Positions 34,799 through 44,002 of a stretch of 64,000 bases of DNA are shown here, piece by piece. A model generated the notes under the pieces. That model had not been told where the DNA came from. It did no database searches and saw nothing but the letters and a program-made list of their open reading frames with translations. The stretch covers positions 62,001-126,000 of the forward strand of contig CAZJHH010000003.1 in assembly GCA_964545875.1 (NCBI GenBank), written 5' to 3'. This DNA is from DAIPKP01 sp964545875. GTDB taxonomy: Bacteria; Synergistota; Synergistia; Synergistales; Aminiphilaceae. The position numbers were made by a program, and so were the translations under genes. Each line of letters opens with the position of its first letter. The stretch's first letter is position 1.

Positions 34799-36046
34799 AT
34801 GTTTTCCAAGGAGCTGTACCGCTGGGGCATTACCGGAGGGTACCTCCTGCTCTATCCCTGGCTTCGCAGGAAATACGCCCTTGGATTTGACGAGCGCCGG
34901 GGAATCTACGACGATGCTCTCAAGGCTCTGGGAAAGCGCGGTCCCTTGTGGGTACACGGGGTTTCCGTGGGGGAGGTGCAGTCTGCGGCACCCCTCGTGG
35001 AGGCCATGAAAGGAGATATCCCGGGGCCTCTTCTCTTTTCCACCATCACTCCCACGGGCCGCCAGATGGCCGAAATGCTCCTGGGGCCCCGGGTGGACCG
35101 GTTCTTCTACTATCCCTGGGATGTCCCCCGCATCGTCCGGGCCGCTGTGAACGCTCTCAACCCCCGAATCTACATTACTCTAGAAACCGAAGTGTGGCCC
35201 TCCCTTCTGGAAGAGCTCCAAGGCAGAAAAATCCCCGCATTTCTCGTGAACGGACGTTTTTCCCATCGCACCCTGGCCCGGGGAAAACGCTGGAAGCACT
35301 TTTATTCCCGGGAACTGAACCGTTTTGAACGGCTCTATCTCCGGAGCGAGGAGGAGAAGCTTCGGGCTCTCTCCCTGGGAGTGCATCCCGAGAAAATTCG
35401 GGTTACCGGAGAGAACAAGGCCGGGGCGATCTTGGCGCGTAAACGCCAGAAACCGGAGAACCTTCCCTTCCTTTTCCAGGGGCCTCCCATCTTTCTCGGA
35501 GGAAGCACCCATCCGGGAGAGGAGTCGGTGCTCCTTCAGGCCTACGGGGCACTTCGCCGGGAGGGGCATGCGCTTCGGCTCCTTCTCGTTCCCCGGCATC
35601 CCGAGCGGGCGGGGGAAGTACTTCGAGAAGCCCGGCAGTTCGCTTCTTCCGTACGACTTCTTTCGGAATGCTCAGGAGAAGAGCCCTGGGATATCCTCGT
35701 GGTGGATCGTATCGGCGTACTCTTTCACCTCTATCCCCTGGCCCGGGGAGCCTTCATCGGGGGGAGCCTCGTTCCCAGGGGAGGACAGAACCTTCTGGAG
35801 CCTGCCGCCTGGGGAATTCCCATCCAGCACGGCCCCCACATGGAGGATTTTTCCCGTATCGCCGGAGAGCTGAATGCCCGGGGATGCAGCCGGGAGGTTG
35901 GTTCTGCCGAGGAGCTTCGGGCGGAGTGGCTGGCTTGTCTCAAAGACCCCCTTCGTCAGGAGGAGGGACGAAGGGGGATTTCCTACGTGGAATCCCTGGA
36001 CGGAGCTGCCCGGAAAGCCTGGGAAGAGATTCGGAAATATCTTTGA
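34799..36046 (+). CDS. waaA: Kdo transferase WaaA (KdtA)
   Basis: WaaA (GT30) adds Kdo from CMP-Kdo to lipid IVA at the inner membrane. The 415-residue GT-B protein begins with a hydrophobic anchor (WGITGGYLLLYPWL). It has WVHGVSVGEVQSAAPLV, FSTITPTGRQMAE, the TLETEVWPSLLEEL segment, LVNGRFSHRTL, IFLGGSTHPGEESVLL and GGSLVPRGGQNLLEPAAWG with the conserved acidic-histidine site. The start is seven bases after kdsD. The number of Kdo residues added cannot be read from sequence. It closes the envelope cluster. Confidence 0.93.
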   Translation: MFSKELYRWGITGGYLLLYPWLRRKYALGFDERRGIYDDALKALGKRGPLWVHGVSVGEVQSAAPLVEAMKGDIPGPLLFSTITPTGRQMAEMLLGPRVDRFFYYPWDVPRIVRAAVNALNPRIYITLETEVWPSLLEELQGRKIPAFLVNGRFSHRTLARGKRWKHFYSRELNRFERLYLRSEEEKLRALSLGVHPEKIRVTGENKAGAILARKRQKPENLPFLFQGPPIFLGGSTHPGEESVLLQAYGALRREGHALRLLLVPRHPERAGEVLREARQFASSVRLLSECSGEEPWDILVVDRIGVLFHLYPLARGAFIGGSLVPRGGQNLLEPAAWGIPIQHGPHMEDFSRIAGELNARGCSREVGSAEELRAEWLACLKDPLRQEEGRRGISYVESLDGAARKAWEEIRKYL

Positions 36047-36185
36047 TCTCCGGATTTTCGGCGGCGTTTTCCGGAAGCGGAAGAATTGAAGCCGAAAAGA
36101 GTGGAGGAGCATGGGGAAAAATTCGTGTTCCCGGATGCGGATCCCCTCGGGAGATATCTCAGTTATGTACGTGAGGAGGAAAAAC

Positions 36186-36737
36186 GTGAAGATCATGGTG
36201 CGCCAGGCGGAGGAGCGTGATTCCGAACAGATTGCCGCCATTTACGCTCACAAGTCGGTGATGGCCCAGACGAGCCAGCTTCCTTACAGATCCGAGTCCT
36301 TCTGGAAAAATTTCTACGCCTCCCGGGGAGGGGATTATCTGGAACTCGTGGCCCTTCTGGATTGTCATGTGGCGGGGCATATGGGAATCCTTCTTCACCG
36401 CGATCCGAGACGTAAGCACGTGGGAAGTTTCGGCATGGCGGTGCATCCGGAGTTCCAGAGAAAGGGCTGCGGCCGGGCGCTTATGGAAGAGCTGACGGAT
36501 CTTTCGGATAACTGGCTTAACCTTCTGCGGCTGGAACTTCAGGTCTTTTCGGACAATCTCCCCGCGGTAGAACTCTACCGCCGCTTCAATTTTACGGTGG
36601 AAGGTGAAAGCAGGTACTCCCTTTTCAAAGAGGGAAAATATGCCCACAACTATACCATGGCCCGGTTCCATCCCGCCTGGGAGCAGCCCCGGTCATTTCC
36701 GGCGGCGGATACAAAAGATTCCATGGCCGCAGAATGA
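36186..36737 (+). CDS. GNAT-family N-acetyltransferase
   Basis: A 183-residue single-domain acetyltransferase. The N-terminal VRQAEERDSEQIAAIYAH is the usual beta1-alpha1 of GNAT. The acetyl-CoA loop is VHPEFQRKGCGRALMEELTD, and LQVFSDNLPAVELYRRFNF carries the Asn/Tyr of motif B. The substrate is unknown. GTG 36186 has AGGAGG six bases upstream; ATG 36195 is an alternative three codons later. It follows the waaA cluster after a gap of 139 bases that shows no gene. Confidence 0.82.
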   Translation: MKIMVRQAEERDSEQIAAIYAHKSVMAQTSQLPYRSESFWKNFYASRGGDYLELVALLDCHVAGHMGILLHRDPRRKHVGSFGMAVHPEFQRKGCGRALMEELTDLSDNWLNLLRLELQVFSDNLPAVELYRRFNFTVEGESRYSLFKEGKYAHNYTMARFHPAWEQPRSFPAADTKDSMAAE

Positions 36738-36767
36738 GGTAAGGTGCACGGGGGGAGGAATGAATGT

Positions 36768-37619
36768 ATGTTTTTTGCGGAGATTGAAAAGATAGCGGCG
36801 ATTCCCGCACGCCCTTTTGAGTTTTATACGGCGGAGATCTTATGGAATGATCCCCATATTTCAAAGCATATGCTTGCGCTCCATCTGGAAGAAAATACGG
36901 AGCTTGCCTCCAGGAAAAAATCTTTTATAGAACGTTCCGTGGCGTGGATGGCGTCTCTTTTTCCCGTTGGCCCCTCTTTTCGGATTGCTGATTTTGGTTG
37001 TGGCCCCGGACTTTATACGACTCTTTTTGCCGAGCGGGGAGCTTGTGTAACGGGAATAGATTTTTCGGAACGTTCCATAGGCTATGCCAGAGAAACCGCT
37101 TTATCGAAAGGCCTGGATATAGACTATAGGCTTGGAAACTACCTTTTTCTGGAAGGGCTTCCGGAAAATTCTTTCGACCTCGTTACCATGATTTACTGTG
37201 ATTTTTGCGCTTTGAGCCCGGAACAACGGAAAATATTGCTTCGGCGTTTTTTTTCTCTTCTGACTTCCGGAGGAGCGGTGATTCTCGATGTTTTTTCTAT
37301 GAAGGCTTTTGAAGAGCGCCGAGAAGATATGGAATGGGGATATCGTCTCATGAATGGTTTCTGGTCCCCCGAACCTTATTACGGGTTCCGGAATACCGTG
37401 GTTTACAGGGAAGAACGGGTGGTGCTCGATAAATACGATATCGTGGAAGAGCGTCGCGTTTTTCAGGTGTATAACTGGCTGCAGTATTTCGATAAAAAAG
37501 ACCTGCGAAGAGAGTTCGAATCAGAAAATTTTGTGATAGAGGCTTTTTATGGAGATGTCGAAGGATCACCCGAGGATGCTGGCGCCTCGCAGATAGCGGT
37601 GATCGCAAGAAAAAAGTAA
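36768..37619 (+). CDS. Class I SAM-dependent methyltransferase
   Basis: A 283-residue protein with SAM-binding motif I IADFGCGPGLYTTLF, acidic motif II CVTGIDFSERSIGYAR and post-I NSFDLVTMIYCDFCAL. The target is unknown; the C-terminal half resembles small-molecule methyltransferases. Its base composition looks more A+T-rich than its neighbours (many TTT, GAT, ATA codons), which may mean recent acquisition. ATG 36768 lies behind GGGGGGAGGAA. It is followed by a strong convergent terminator. Confidence 0.78.
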   Translation: MFFAEIEKIAAIPARPFEFYTAEILWNDPHISKHMLALHLEENTELASRKKSFIERSVAWMASLFPVGPSFRIADFGCGPGLYTTLFAERGACVTGIDFSERSIGYARETALSKGLDIDYRLGNYLFLEGLPENSFDLVTMIYCDFCALSPEQRKILLRRFFSLLTSGGAVILDVFSMKAFEERREDMEWGYRLMNGFWSPEPYYGFRNTVVYREERVVLDKYDIVEERRVFQVYNWLQYFDKKDLRREFESENFVIEAFYGDVEGSPEDAGASQIAVIARKK

Positions 37620-37644
37620 GTGTTTTCATTTTTTGAAAGCGACA

Positions 37645-37679
37645 GAAAGAAGCCGGAGAGATGCTCTCCGGCTTCTTTC
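37645..37679. terminator. Bidirectional hairpin terminator between convergent genes
   Basis: A perfect 16-bp inverted repeat (GAAAGAAGCCGGAGAG, loop ATG, CTCTCCGGCTTCTTTC) lies between the stop of the plus-strand methyltransferase and the stop of the minus-strand chemoreceptor. Both arms give a T-rich 3' side, so it can serve both directions. Confidence 0.85.
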
Positions 37680-37696
37680 GTGAATACGATTTTTAG

Positions 37697-39721
37697 CTAT
37701 CCTTTGGGAAGAGCGCGTACCGAAGAACGTTCCTCCAGAGTGAAAAATCCCAGCATTTTTTGCAGATCCTCCGTGCGTTCTCCGAGAGCGTCTCCTTCGG
37801 CGGAAAGCTCTTTTGCCACGGAGGCATTTTCCCGAAGAACCTCCGCAATGCGCTGGATGCTCTCGGTCACTTCCAAGGTGGCCCGGGAGAGCTTTTCCAC
37901 GGACTCGTCCATCTCCTGGCTTGAAGCCGCTTGTTCCTGAGCTCCCGCCGCCACGTTCTGCATGGCATGGTTGACGGTCATTACCGATTCGAGAGCCTGG
38001 TCCAGCATATTCTGGGCGGTAAGAGCCCTTTCGGAGGTCTTTTCCAGGGCTTCGGTGGATTTTTCCGTGGAGGTCATGGATTCCCTGGCGTGGGTTTTCA
38101 GTTCTTCGATAAGAATGCTCACCTGGCGTGCCGCCTGGTTGCTCTCCTCTGCCAGCTTGCGCACCTCTTCCGCCACCACCGCGAAGCCCCGCCCCGCTTC
38201 TCCCGCCCGGGCCGCTTCGATGGCGGCGTTCAGGGCAAGAAGGTTCGTCTGGTCCGCGATGGAGGTGATGGTGGTGACGAAGGACGTGATCTGCTCCACC
38301 GAAGAGCCCAGCACGTTCATGCTCTCTCCGGTAATGCGGGAAGAGGACGTGATGTCACGAATCTCCTGAATCACCTGGCGTACTTCTCCCACGGCGTCCT
38401 CGGCGGTCTTTCCCATAAAGGAGGCCGCTTCGGCTCCTTCCGAGGCTGCGGTGGCCACCGTGGCGGCGCTGGCGGCGATCTCTTCGATTCCTCCCCGTAC
38501 CTGTCCCAGAGAAGTGCCGTTTTCTTCCGAAGCGTGCTCCACATCCTGGGCAAGTCGGCTCGCTTCATCCATGGATTCCTCGGAGCTCCGGGAGGCTTTT
38601 TGGAGGTCCGAGGCCAGGGAAGTGAGGTTGCCGAAGGAGGAAGCGATGCCTCCCAGGAGGTTTTTCAGCTCCTGAACCGTGCGGTCCAGGTTCGCGGCGA
38701 GATCTCCGAACTCATCCTTTCGGTTCACCTCGGAGCGGATGGTAAGATCGCCCTTGGCGAGGTGCTCCGCCAGGAGGTTCATCTTTTTCAGAGGCTGCAG
38801 AACCCGCTGAACGAGGACGGCCATGAGAAGAATCGCCAGAAGGAGAACCCCCGCTCCCACGCCCAGGGTCAGAAAAAGGACGTGCCGGGAAACCCGTTCC
38901 AGGTTTTCCAGGGATCTCCCCGCGAAGGAGATACCGATAATATTTCCCGAAGGCCCTTTCAGAGGGATATAGGCGGTAATGAACGGTGCTCCGAGGATAT
39001 CCGCCTTTCCCGTAAAGCTCCGCCCCCGGGTAAGCACTTCCTCCGCCACCGAGGGATCCAGAGTGGTGCCCACGGCCCGGCTTCCGTTCTGCTGTATGGT
39101 GGTCATGAGCCGGACATTGCCCAGAAAAATGGTGAAGTCCGTACCGAAACGCTCCTTCATGGCATCCACGAAGACCGGAGTGTCCAGGCGGATTCCCGTG
39201 GAAACCACCCCCAACAGCTTTCCGTCGAGATATATCGGGGCTCCCGCCCGGGCGGCGAGGGGAATTTCGGAGCCCTTTTCGATTCCTCCCAGAACCGTGC
39301 CCTTCATGGCGGCGGCCACGTTTGCCTGGGAGGCTACGGAATCTCCGAATTTTTCCGGGGCGTGGCTTCGAAGAATTACGGTTCCCGCAGCGTCACTGAG
39401 GGTGGCATAATCCAATCGCAGTTCTTCCAGGAGGGGACGAAGGATTTTTTGAAGCTTCTCCTTGTCGCGACTTTCCAGAGCGGCGGCAAGATCCTGGCGG
39501 AAAGAAAGGGCCAGCGCGCCATTTCGTGCCCGGGCGGACTCCATGTCCATCATGTCCAGAAGACCTCGGGCCCCCGCAAAAGCCTGCTCCTCCGCAGTGG
39601 AATTCACCACTCCCGTAAAAAGATGCCAGATGGGCAAACTGATTGCCATGGTAAGAAGAATGAGAAGAGGAATCATGACGAGGAAAATTTTGTGTGCCAC
39701 CCGCAATCGAATTTTGTGCAC
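37697..39721 (-). CDS. Methyl-accepting chemotaxis protein
   Basis: A transmembrane chemoreceptor of ~674 residues. It has a first membrane helix (FLVMIPLLILLTMAISLPIW) and a periplasmic Cache-like sensor (about 40-270; GAPIYLDGKLLGVVSTGIRLD, FTIFLGNVRLMTTI). A second helix (LTLGVGAGVLLLAILLMAVL) and a HAMP domain follow (PLKKMNLLAEHLAKGDLTI). The long cytoplasmic coiled coil has the receptor tip SIADQTNLLALNAAIEAARA and FAVVAEEVRKLAEES. The ligand is unknown. GTG at 39721 follows AAGGAG at a good distance; an earlier start would add 18 atypical residues. No other chemotaxis genes are nearby. Confidence 0.92.
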   Translation of the reverse strand: MHKIRLRVAHKIFLVMIPLLILLTMAISLPIWHLFTGVVNSTAEEQAFAGARGLLDMMDMESARARNGALALSFRQDLAAALESRDKEKLQKILRPLLEELRLDYATLSDAAGTVILRSHAPEKFGDSVASQANVAAAMKGTVLGGIEKGSEIPLAARAGAPIYLDGKLLGVVSTGIRLDTPVFVDAMKERFGTDFTIFLGNVRLMTTIQQNGSRAVGTTLDPSVAEEVLTRGRSFTGKADILGAPFITAYIPLKGPSGNIIGISFAGRSLENLERVSRHVLFLTLGVGAGVLLLAILLMAVLVQRVLQPLKKMNLLAEHLAKGDLTIRSEVNRKDEFGDLAANLDRTVQELKNLLGGIASSFGNLTSLASDLQKASRSSEESMDEASRLAQDVEHASEENGTSLGQVRGGIEEIAASAATVATAASEGAEAASFMGKTAEDAVGEVRQVIQEIRDITSSSRITGESMNVLGSSVEQITSFVTTITSIADQTNLLALNAAIEAARAGEAGRGFAVVAEEVRKLAEESNQAARQVSILIEELKTHARESMTSTEKSTEALEKTSERALTAQNMLDQALESVMTVNHAMQNVAAGAQEQAASSQEMDESVEKLSRATLEVTESIQRIAEVLRENASVAKELSAEGDALGERTEDLQKMLGFFTLEERSSVRALPKG

Positions 39722-39781
39722 AGTTGACCGCTCCTTCGTGGTTGAGTGAATTTTCGGCGCATACAACGCCCACACCTATAC

Positions 39782-39809
39782 CGTACGGCAAAGGTGCCTT
39801 TGCCGTACG
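39782..39809. repeat. 13-bp palindrome upstream of the chemoreceptor gene
   Basis: CGTACGGCAAAGG, a TG centre and CCTTTGCCGTACG form a perfect inverted repeat about 60 bases upstream of the chemoreceptor start on the minus strand. It has no T-run. It could be an operator or a leader hairpin. The rest of the 368-base divergent gap to the ZIP gene is A+T-rich, without genes, and presumably holds promoters for both directions. Confidence 0.45.
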
Positions 39810-40089
39810 TGTGCAGAAAATCGCCGTCCCCCTTTTCGTGAAAGCTCATAGAAAGCGTATGCTACATATACTTTCTTAAGTTTCGGAGCTCCGCAAAAAA
39901 TAAGCAAGTTTCTGCCATTGATACCACAAAAACAGGCGTTTTTTTCGTTATTTTTTTGAGATTGCGTGCTCTGCAAGCTTCTGTTTTTAAAAGTGCGTTT
40001 TCTTTTGATGTGTTCAGGCATTCATATCCGATACGGTTTGAAGGAGGGTATAATGGTCCGAGAATATGAAGATGGGAGGGGAATTACTC

Positions 40090-40899
40090 ATGGAATGGTT
40101 TGCCGCATTGCATCCGATTTATCAGGCTCTTTTGGGAACCCTTTTTACCTGGGGATTCACCGCCCTTGGAGCGGCGGGGGTTTTCTTTTTCAAGACCATC
40201 AGAAAAACTGCATTGAACAGCATGCTGGGTTTTGCCTCGGGAGTGATGATCGCCGCAAGTTTCTGGTCTCTGCTGGCTCCCGCCATCGAGATGTCCCAAG
40301 AAATGGGGCTGCTTCCCTGGCTTCCTCCGGCCCTGGGATTTCTTATGGGCGGAGCCTTTCTCTGGGGAGTGGATAAAACCCTTCCCCATCTTCATCCGGG
40401 AATGAAGCGGGAGGATGCGGAGGGAATAAAGACGAGCTGGCAACGAAGCGTTCTTCTGGTGCTCGCCATCACCCTGCATAACATTCCCGAAGGACTGGCG
40501 GTGGGAGTAGCTTTCGGAGCCGTGGCGGCGGGCCTTCCTTCGGCGACCCTTGCGGGAGCTCTTGTTCTTGCCCTGGGTATGGGAATGCAAAATTTTCCCG
40601 AGGGGCTGGCGGTATCCGTACCGCTTCGCCGGGAGGGCATGTCCCGGCGAAAGGCCTTTTGGTATGGCCAGCTTTCGGGAGCCGTGGAGCCTCTGGCGGG
40701 GGTTGTGGGAGCCTGGGCGGTGCTGGCCATGCGCCCCCTGCTTCCCTATGCTCTGGCCTTTGCGGCGGGAGCCATGATATACGTAGTGGTGGAGGAGCTG
40801 ATTCCCGAGGGAAAGGCGGAACGTCACGACGATGCCGCCACGGTGGGAGCTCTTCTGGGCTTTGCTGTAATGATGGTATTGGACGTGGCCTTGGGATAG
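40090..40899 (+). CDS. ZIP-family divalent metal transporter (ZupT-like)
   Basis: This inner-membrane metal-uptake protein of 269 residues has eight predicted helices. The two signature helices carry the metal site: ITLHNIPEGLAVGVAFG (TM4) and MQNFPEGLAVSVPL (TM5). A His-containing cytoplasmic loop (LPHLHPGMKRED) precedes them. Zinc, iron or other divalent metals are possible. ATG 40090 has GGAGGGG nine bases upstream; in-frame ATGs at 40066 and 40072 would add eight or six residues. Confidence 0.9.
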   Translation: MEWFAALHPIYQALLGTLFTWGFTALGAAGVFFFKTIRKTALNSMLGFASGVMIAASFWSLLAPAIEMSQEMGLLPWLPPALGFLMGGAFLWGVDKTLPHLHPGMKREDAEGIKTSWQRSVLLVLAITLHNIPEGLAVGVAFGAVAAGLPSATLAGALVLALGMGMQNFPEGLAVSVPLRREGMSRRKAFWYGQLSGAVEPLAGVVGAWAVLAMRPLLPYALAFAAGAMIYVVVEELIPEGKAERHDDAATVGALLGFAVMMVLDVALG

Positions 40900-40929
40900 C
40901 GTCGATTTTTACGAAACGGGGGATGCCTT

Positions 40930-41376
40930 GTGACGGAAATTTCCATGGAACAAAAAAAGCGGCTTGCCGCTCCTTGCGGACTGGATTGCTTTCATTGCGA
41001 GCTTTACGAGGCCAACGCACCGGATTCGCTGATAGAACATATTGCGGAAAAAACCGGAATTCCCCGGGAGGAGATCCCCTGCAAAGGGTGCCGCGAAACC
41101 GCGGGAAAACACTATCATATTCCCGCCGGGGGATGTGCTACCTTGAACTGCGTTACAAAACGGGGGGTCTCCTTGTGCAGCGAATGCGGAGATTTCCCCT
41201 GTGCTCTTCTGGCGCCTCTGGCGGAGGGGGCTTCCTTTTATCCTCATAACATGAAGGTCTACAACCTTTGTCGTATCAAGGCGGTGGGTTTGGAGAACTG
41301 GATCAGGGAGTCCGGGGAAATCCGAAGAAAGTATTACACCTCTCCCTTTGTAGTGGGAAAAGGCCAGGAGGAGTAG
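40930..41376 (+). CDS. Cysteine-rich DUF3795-like protein
   Basis: A 148-residue protein with a pattern of paired cysteines: APCGLDCFHCELY, PCKGCRET, GGCATLNCV, and SLCSECGDFPCALL. This fits the DUF3795 family, thought to bind zinc or an iron-sulfur cluster; function unknown. The GTG start lies behind GGGGG; ATG 40945 is an alternative. It lies 30 bases after the ZIP gene and ahead of another small DUF gene in the same direction. Confidence 0.7.
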   Translation: MTEISMEQKKRLAAPCGLDCFHCELYEANAPDSLIEHIAEKTGIPREEIPCKGCRETAGKHYHIPAGGCATLNCVTKRGVSLCSECGDFPCALLAPLAEGASFYPHNMKVYNLCRIKAVGLENWIRESGEIRRKYYTSPFVVGKGQEE

Positions 41377-41402
41377 TCAAACATGGTTTTTCGGAAAGAT
41401 AC

Positions 41403-41870
41403 ATGTATCTCGTAAGTGCCTGTCTCGTGGGGATTCGCTGCCGGTACAACGGTTCCGGAACCAGAGAAGAAGCCTTGGAGGAGCTTTTCCGCCGGGGCGA
41501 GGTTCTGCCCCTTTGTCCGGAGGTTCTCGGGGGGCTTGCCACGCCCCGGGAGTGCTGCGAAATCCGGATTTCTCGGGGAGAGCGCCGGGTTGTGGGGCGC
41601 TCCGGAAAGGAATATACCCGGGCCTTCCTGGAGGGAGCCCGGAAGACCCTGGAGATATGCAAAATCTGCGGCATCACCGAGGCCATTCTTCAGCCCCGGA
41701 GCCCCTCCTGCGGATGCGGCGCCGTTTACGACGGTACCTTTTCGGGGAAGCTTGCGGAGGGCATGGGCATCACTGCGGAGCTGCTGCAAAGAGAGGGTAT
41801 TCTGGTCCGCTCCGTGGAGGAGTGGAAAAGGCAAGCGCGAAAGGAGGGGGATCCGTGGAGAACCCCGTAA
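41403..41870 (+). CDS. DUF523 family protein
   Basis: A 155-residue cytoplasmic protein starting VSACLVGIRCRYNG, with PLCPEVLGGLATPR and ILQPRSPSCGCGAVYDGTFS. These are the conserved cysteine/arginine motifs of DUF523 (YbbK-like). Function unknown. ATG 41403 follows GGAAAG. It overlaps the start of the D-serine dehydratase gene by 16 bases, suggesting co-expression. Confidence 0.82.
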   Translation: MYLVSACLVGIRCRYNGSGTREEALEELFRRGEVLPLCPEVLGGLATPRECCEIRISRGERRVVGRSGKEYTRAFLEGARKTLEICKICGITEAILQPRSPSCGCGAVYDGTFSGKLAEGMGITAELLQREGILVRSVEEWKRQARKEGDPWRTP

Positions 41871-43210
41871 TTCTGGGAAAGAGCCTGGAGGAGTGGCAAG
41901 CGTCCATTCCCTGCCTTGAAAAGGTTATGGCGGAAGAGGAATGTTTCTGGTGGAATCCGGAGTATGAAAGTTTCGACTCCTGGAAGAAGACTGCGGCTTT
42001 TTCGGAAAAGGATGTGGCCGAGGCGGAGGCCAGGCTGCGGCGCTTCGCTCCTCTTCTGGAGCTTCTCTTTCCGGAGCTGGAAAAAAGCGGGGGCATTATC
42101 GAATCTCCCCTTCGGGAAATTCCCCGGATGACCTCCCGGGGAGAGGCGCTGTACGGAAGAAAAGTTGAGGGAAGATTCTTTCTCAAGATGGACAGTCACC
42201 TTCCCATTTCGGGATCCATCAAGGCCCGGGGGGGCATCTACGAAGTGCTTAAACATGCGGAGGATCTGGCTCTTCGGGAGGGGCTCATATCTCTCGATAG
42301 TGAATACTCTCTTCTTAGGGAGCCCCGGATTCGCTCCTTCTTCGGAGAACATTCTCTCGCGGTGGGTTCCACGGGAAATTTGGGGCTCAGCATCGGCATC
42401 ATGGGGGCCGCCCTGGGGTTTCAGGTTTTCGTGCACATGTCCGCAGATGCGAAACCATGGAAAAAAGACCTCCTCCGCTCCCGGGGAGCCCGGGTCATCG
42501 AATACGATGCGGATTACAGCAAGGCCGTGGAGGAGGGGCGCAGACAGGCCCGGGAAGATCCCCGTATGCACTTCGTGGATGACGAAAGTTCGGCGGATCT
42601 CTTTCTGGGATATGCCACTGCGGGAGGGCGCCTGGCGGCACAGCTCGAGGCCCTGGATATTTCCGTGGACTCCGAACACCCTCTTTTCGTCTACCTTCCC
42701 TGCGGTGTGGGGGGTGCCCCCGGGGGCATAACTCTGGGGCTCAAGCTTCTCTTCGGAGATGCGGTGCATTGCTTCTTTGCGGAGCCTACCCATGCCCCCT
42801 GTGTTCTCCTGGGGCTTCTCACGAAGCTCCATGCTCGGGCAGGAGTGGAAGATTTCGGCCTGGATAACCGCACCGATGCGGACGGCCTGGCGGTGGGGCG
42901 CATGTCCGGCCTGGTGGGGCGTGCCGTGGGAAGCCTTATCAGCGGAGGCCTGACGGTGGAAGATGCCACGCTCTACCGCCTTTTGGCTCTTCTGGGGGAT
43001 GCGGAGGCAATGTTCCTCGAACCTTCGGCTCTTGCGGGAGTGCCGGGGCCCTATCTTCTGCGGGACGCTCCCGGATGGAAGGCCTATGAAGAGCGGTACC
43101 TGAAAGGAAAATTGACCGAGGCCACCCATATTGCCTGGGCCACCGGAGGAAGCATGGTTCCCGAGGGGGTTATGAGAGAGTACCGGGAAAAAGGGCGGCG
43201 TCTTCTCTAA
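41855..43210 (+). CDS. dsdA: D-serine ammonia-lyase (D-serine dehydratase)
   Basis: DsdA converts D-serine to pyruvate and ammonia with PLP. The 451-residue protein matches DsdA in length and motifs. The PLP lysine lies in ISGSIKARGG (Lys123), and the phosphate-binding loop in VGSTGNLGLSIGI. Also present are HMSADAKPWKKDLLRSRGA, PCGVGGAPGGIT and the C-terminal HIAWATGGSMVPE. Start is GTG 41855 five bases after AAGGAGGGGG. With cyuA and the ADP-forming synthetase it supports an amino-acid-fermenting lifestyle. Confidence 0.93.
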   Translation: MENPVILGKSLEEWQASIPCLEKVMAEEECFWWNPEYESFDSWKKTAAFSEKDVAEAEARLRRFAPLLELLFPELEKSGGIIESPLREIPRMTSRGEALYGRKVEGRFFLKMDSHLPISGSIKARGGIYEVLKHAEDLALREGLISLDSEYSLLREPRIRSFFGEHSLAVGSTGNLGLSIGIMGAALGFQVFVHMSADAKPWKKDLLRSRGARVIEYDADYSKAVEEGRRQAREDPRMHFVDDESSADLFLGYATAGGRLAAQLEALDISVDSEHPLFVYLPCGVGGAPGGITLGLKLLFGDAVHCFFAEPTHAPCVLLGLLTKLHARAGVEDFGLDNRTDADGLAVGRMSGLVGRAVGSLISGGLTVEDATLYRLLALLGDAEAMFLEPSALAGVPGPYLLRDAPGWKAYEERYLKGKLTEATHIAWATGGSMVPEGVMREYREKGRRLL

Positions 43211-43309
43211 GGGCTTTTTCGGAATGTCTTCCGGAGATTTCTCAGCCGAAGGCGTTCCATGCTTTTACATGCCGCCTTTTGGAAACGTTGCGGGCACGGC
43301 GGGGGGCGG

Positions 43310-44002
43310 TTATCCGCAAAGAGAGCGTTCCCATCGTTCTTCCGTCAGGTTCTGCCCCCAGATGTGGTGGGTTTGTGTTTCCGTAAGGGAGAACCCGTAT
43401 CGGGCGTAGAGGTTTCGAGCGGCCTCCAGGTTTGAAACCGTCCAGAGCATGATTTTCCGGTATCCCCGGTCTATGGAAAAATCGATGGCCCCTTGCAGGA
43501 GCCTCTTGCCGATCCCCCTCCCCTGGGCCCGGGGTTCCAGGAGAAACCAGCGGAGCTGGGCGGTGTCCTCCCGCTCCTTCACGATGGCGATGGAGCCCAG
43601 AATGGTTCCCCGGTGCTCCGCAATCCAGAGGTGCTCCCTTTGGGGATCCTGATTTTTGATAAAGCACGAGATGGCATCTCCCACGTAGGAGTCGAAGGTA
43701 ATGTCAAAACCGTAGTTCCGGGAGTAAAAAAGGGCGTGCTGATAGGTAACGTATCCCATGTCTCCCGGCCTGTGGGAACGGATCTGGCAGGCCTTTCCGA
43801 TGTCTTCGAGCTGCTCCGCCGCGGCGGTGCAATGTTCCAGGGAAAAAAGAAGATTCTCCCGTTCTTCGGCACTCAGGGTTTTCAGCCGACGTTCCAGGAT
43901 TTCCCCGAAATCTTCGGAGGCCCCTTCTTCGGAAGGTCCGGCGGTAATGCGATGGAGCAGGGCGTACCCCTCCGGCAGGGACGTTTTTTGATAATTTTCC
44001 AT
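43310..44002 (-). CDS. GNAT-family acetyltransferase with N-terminal extension
   Basis: A 230-residue protein. The C-terminal ~150 residues are a GNAT domain: EHLWIAEHRGTILGSIAI, LRWFLLEPRAQGRGIGKRLL (acetyl-CoA loop) and LWTVSNLEAARNLYARYGF. The N-terminal ~80 residues are helical (EILERRLKTLSAEERENLLF) and of unknown role; the arrangement recalls MarR-GNAT fusions, but no winged-helix motif is clear. It starts behind GGAGG on the minus strand. It converges on dsdA, 99 bases apart. Confidence 0.75.
   Translation of the reverse strand: MENYQKTSLPEGYALLHRITAGPSEEGASEDFGEILERRLKTLSAEERENLLFSLEHCTAAAEQLEDIGKACQIRSHRPGDMGYVTYQHALFYSRNYGFDITFDSYVGDAISCFIKNQDPQREHLWIAEHRGTILGSIAIVKEREDTAQLRWFLLEPRAQGRGIGKRLLQGAIDFSIDRGYRKIMLWTVSNLEAARNLYARYGFSLTETQTHHIWGQNLTEERWERSLCG

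Noticed and set aside
40049..40054. TATAAT just before the ZIP gene as a promoter
   Set aside because: No -35 box at usable distance; the box overlaps an AGGAGGG-like stretch and may be chance in an A+T-rich gap.
43211..43309. Terminator between dsdA and the convergent acetyltransferase gene
   Set aside because: Only broken, mismatched pairings were found (CGTTCC with GGAAACG) and no T-run.
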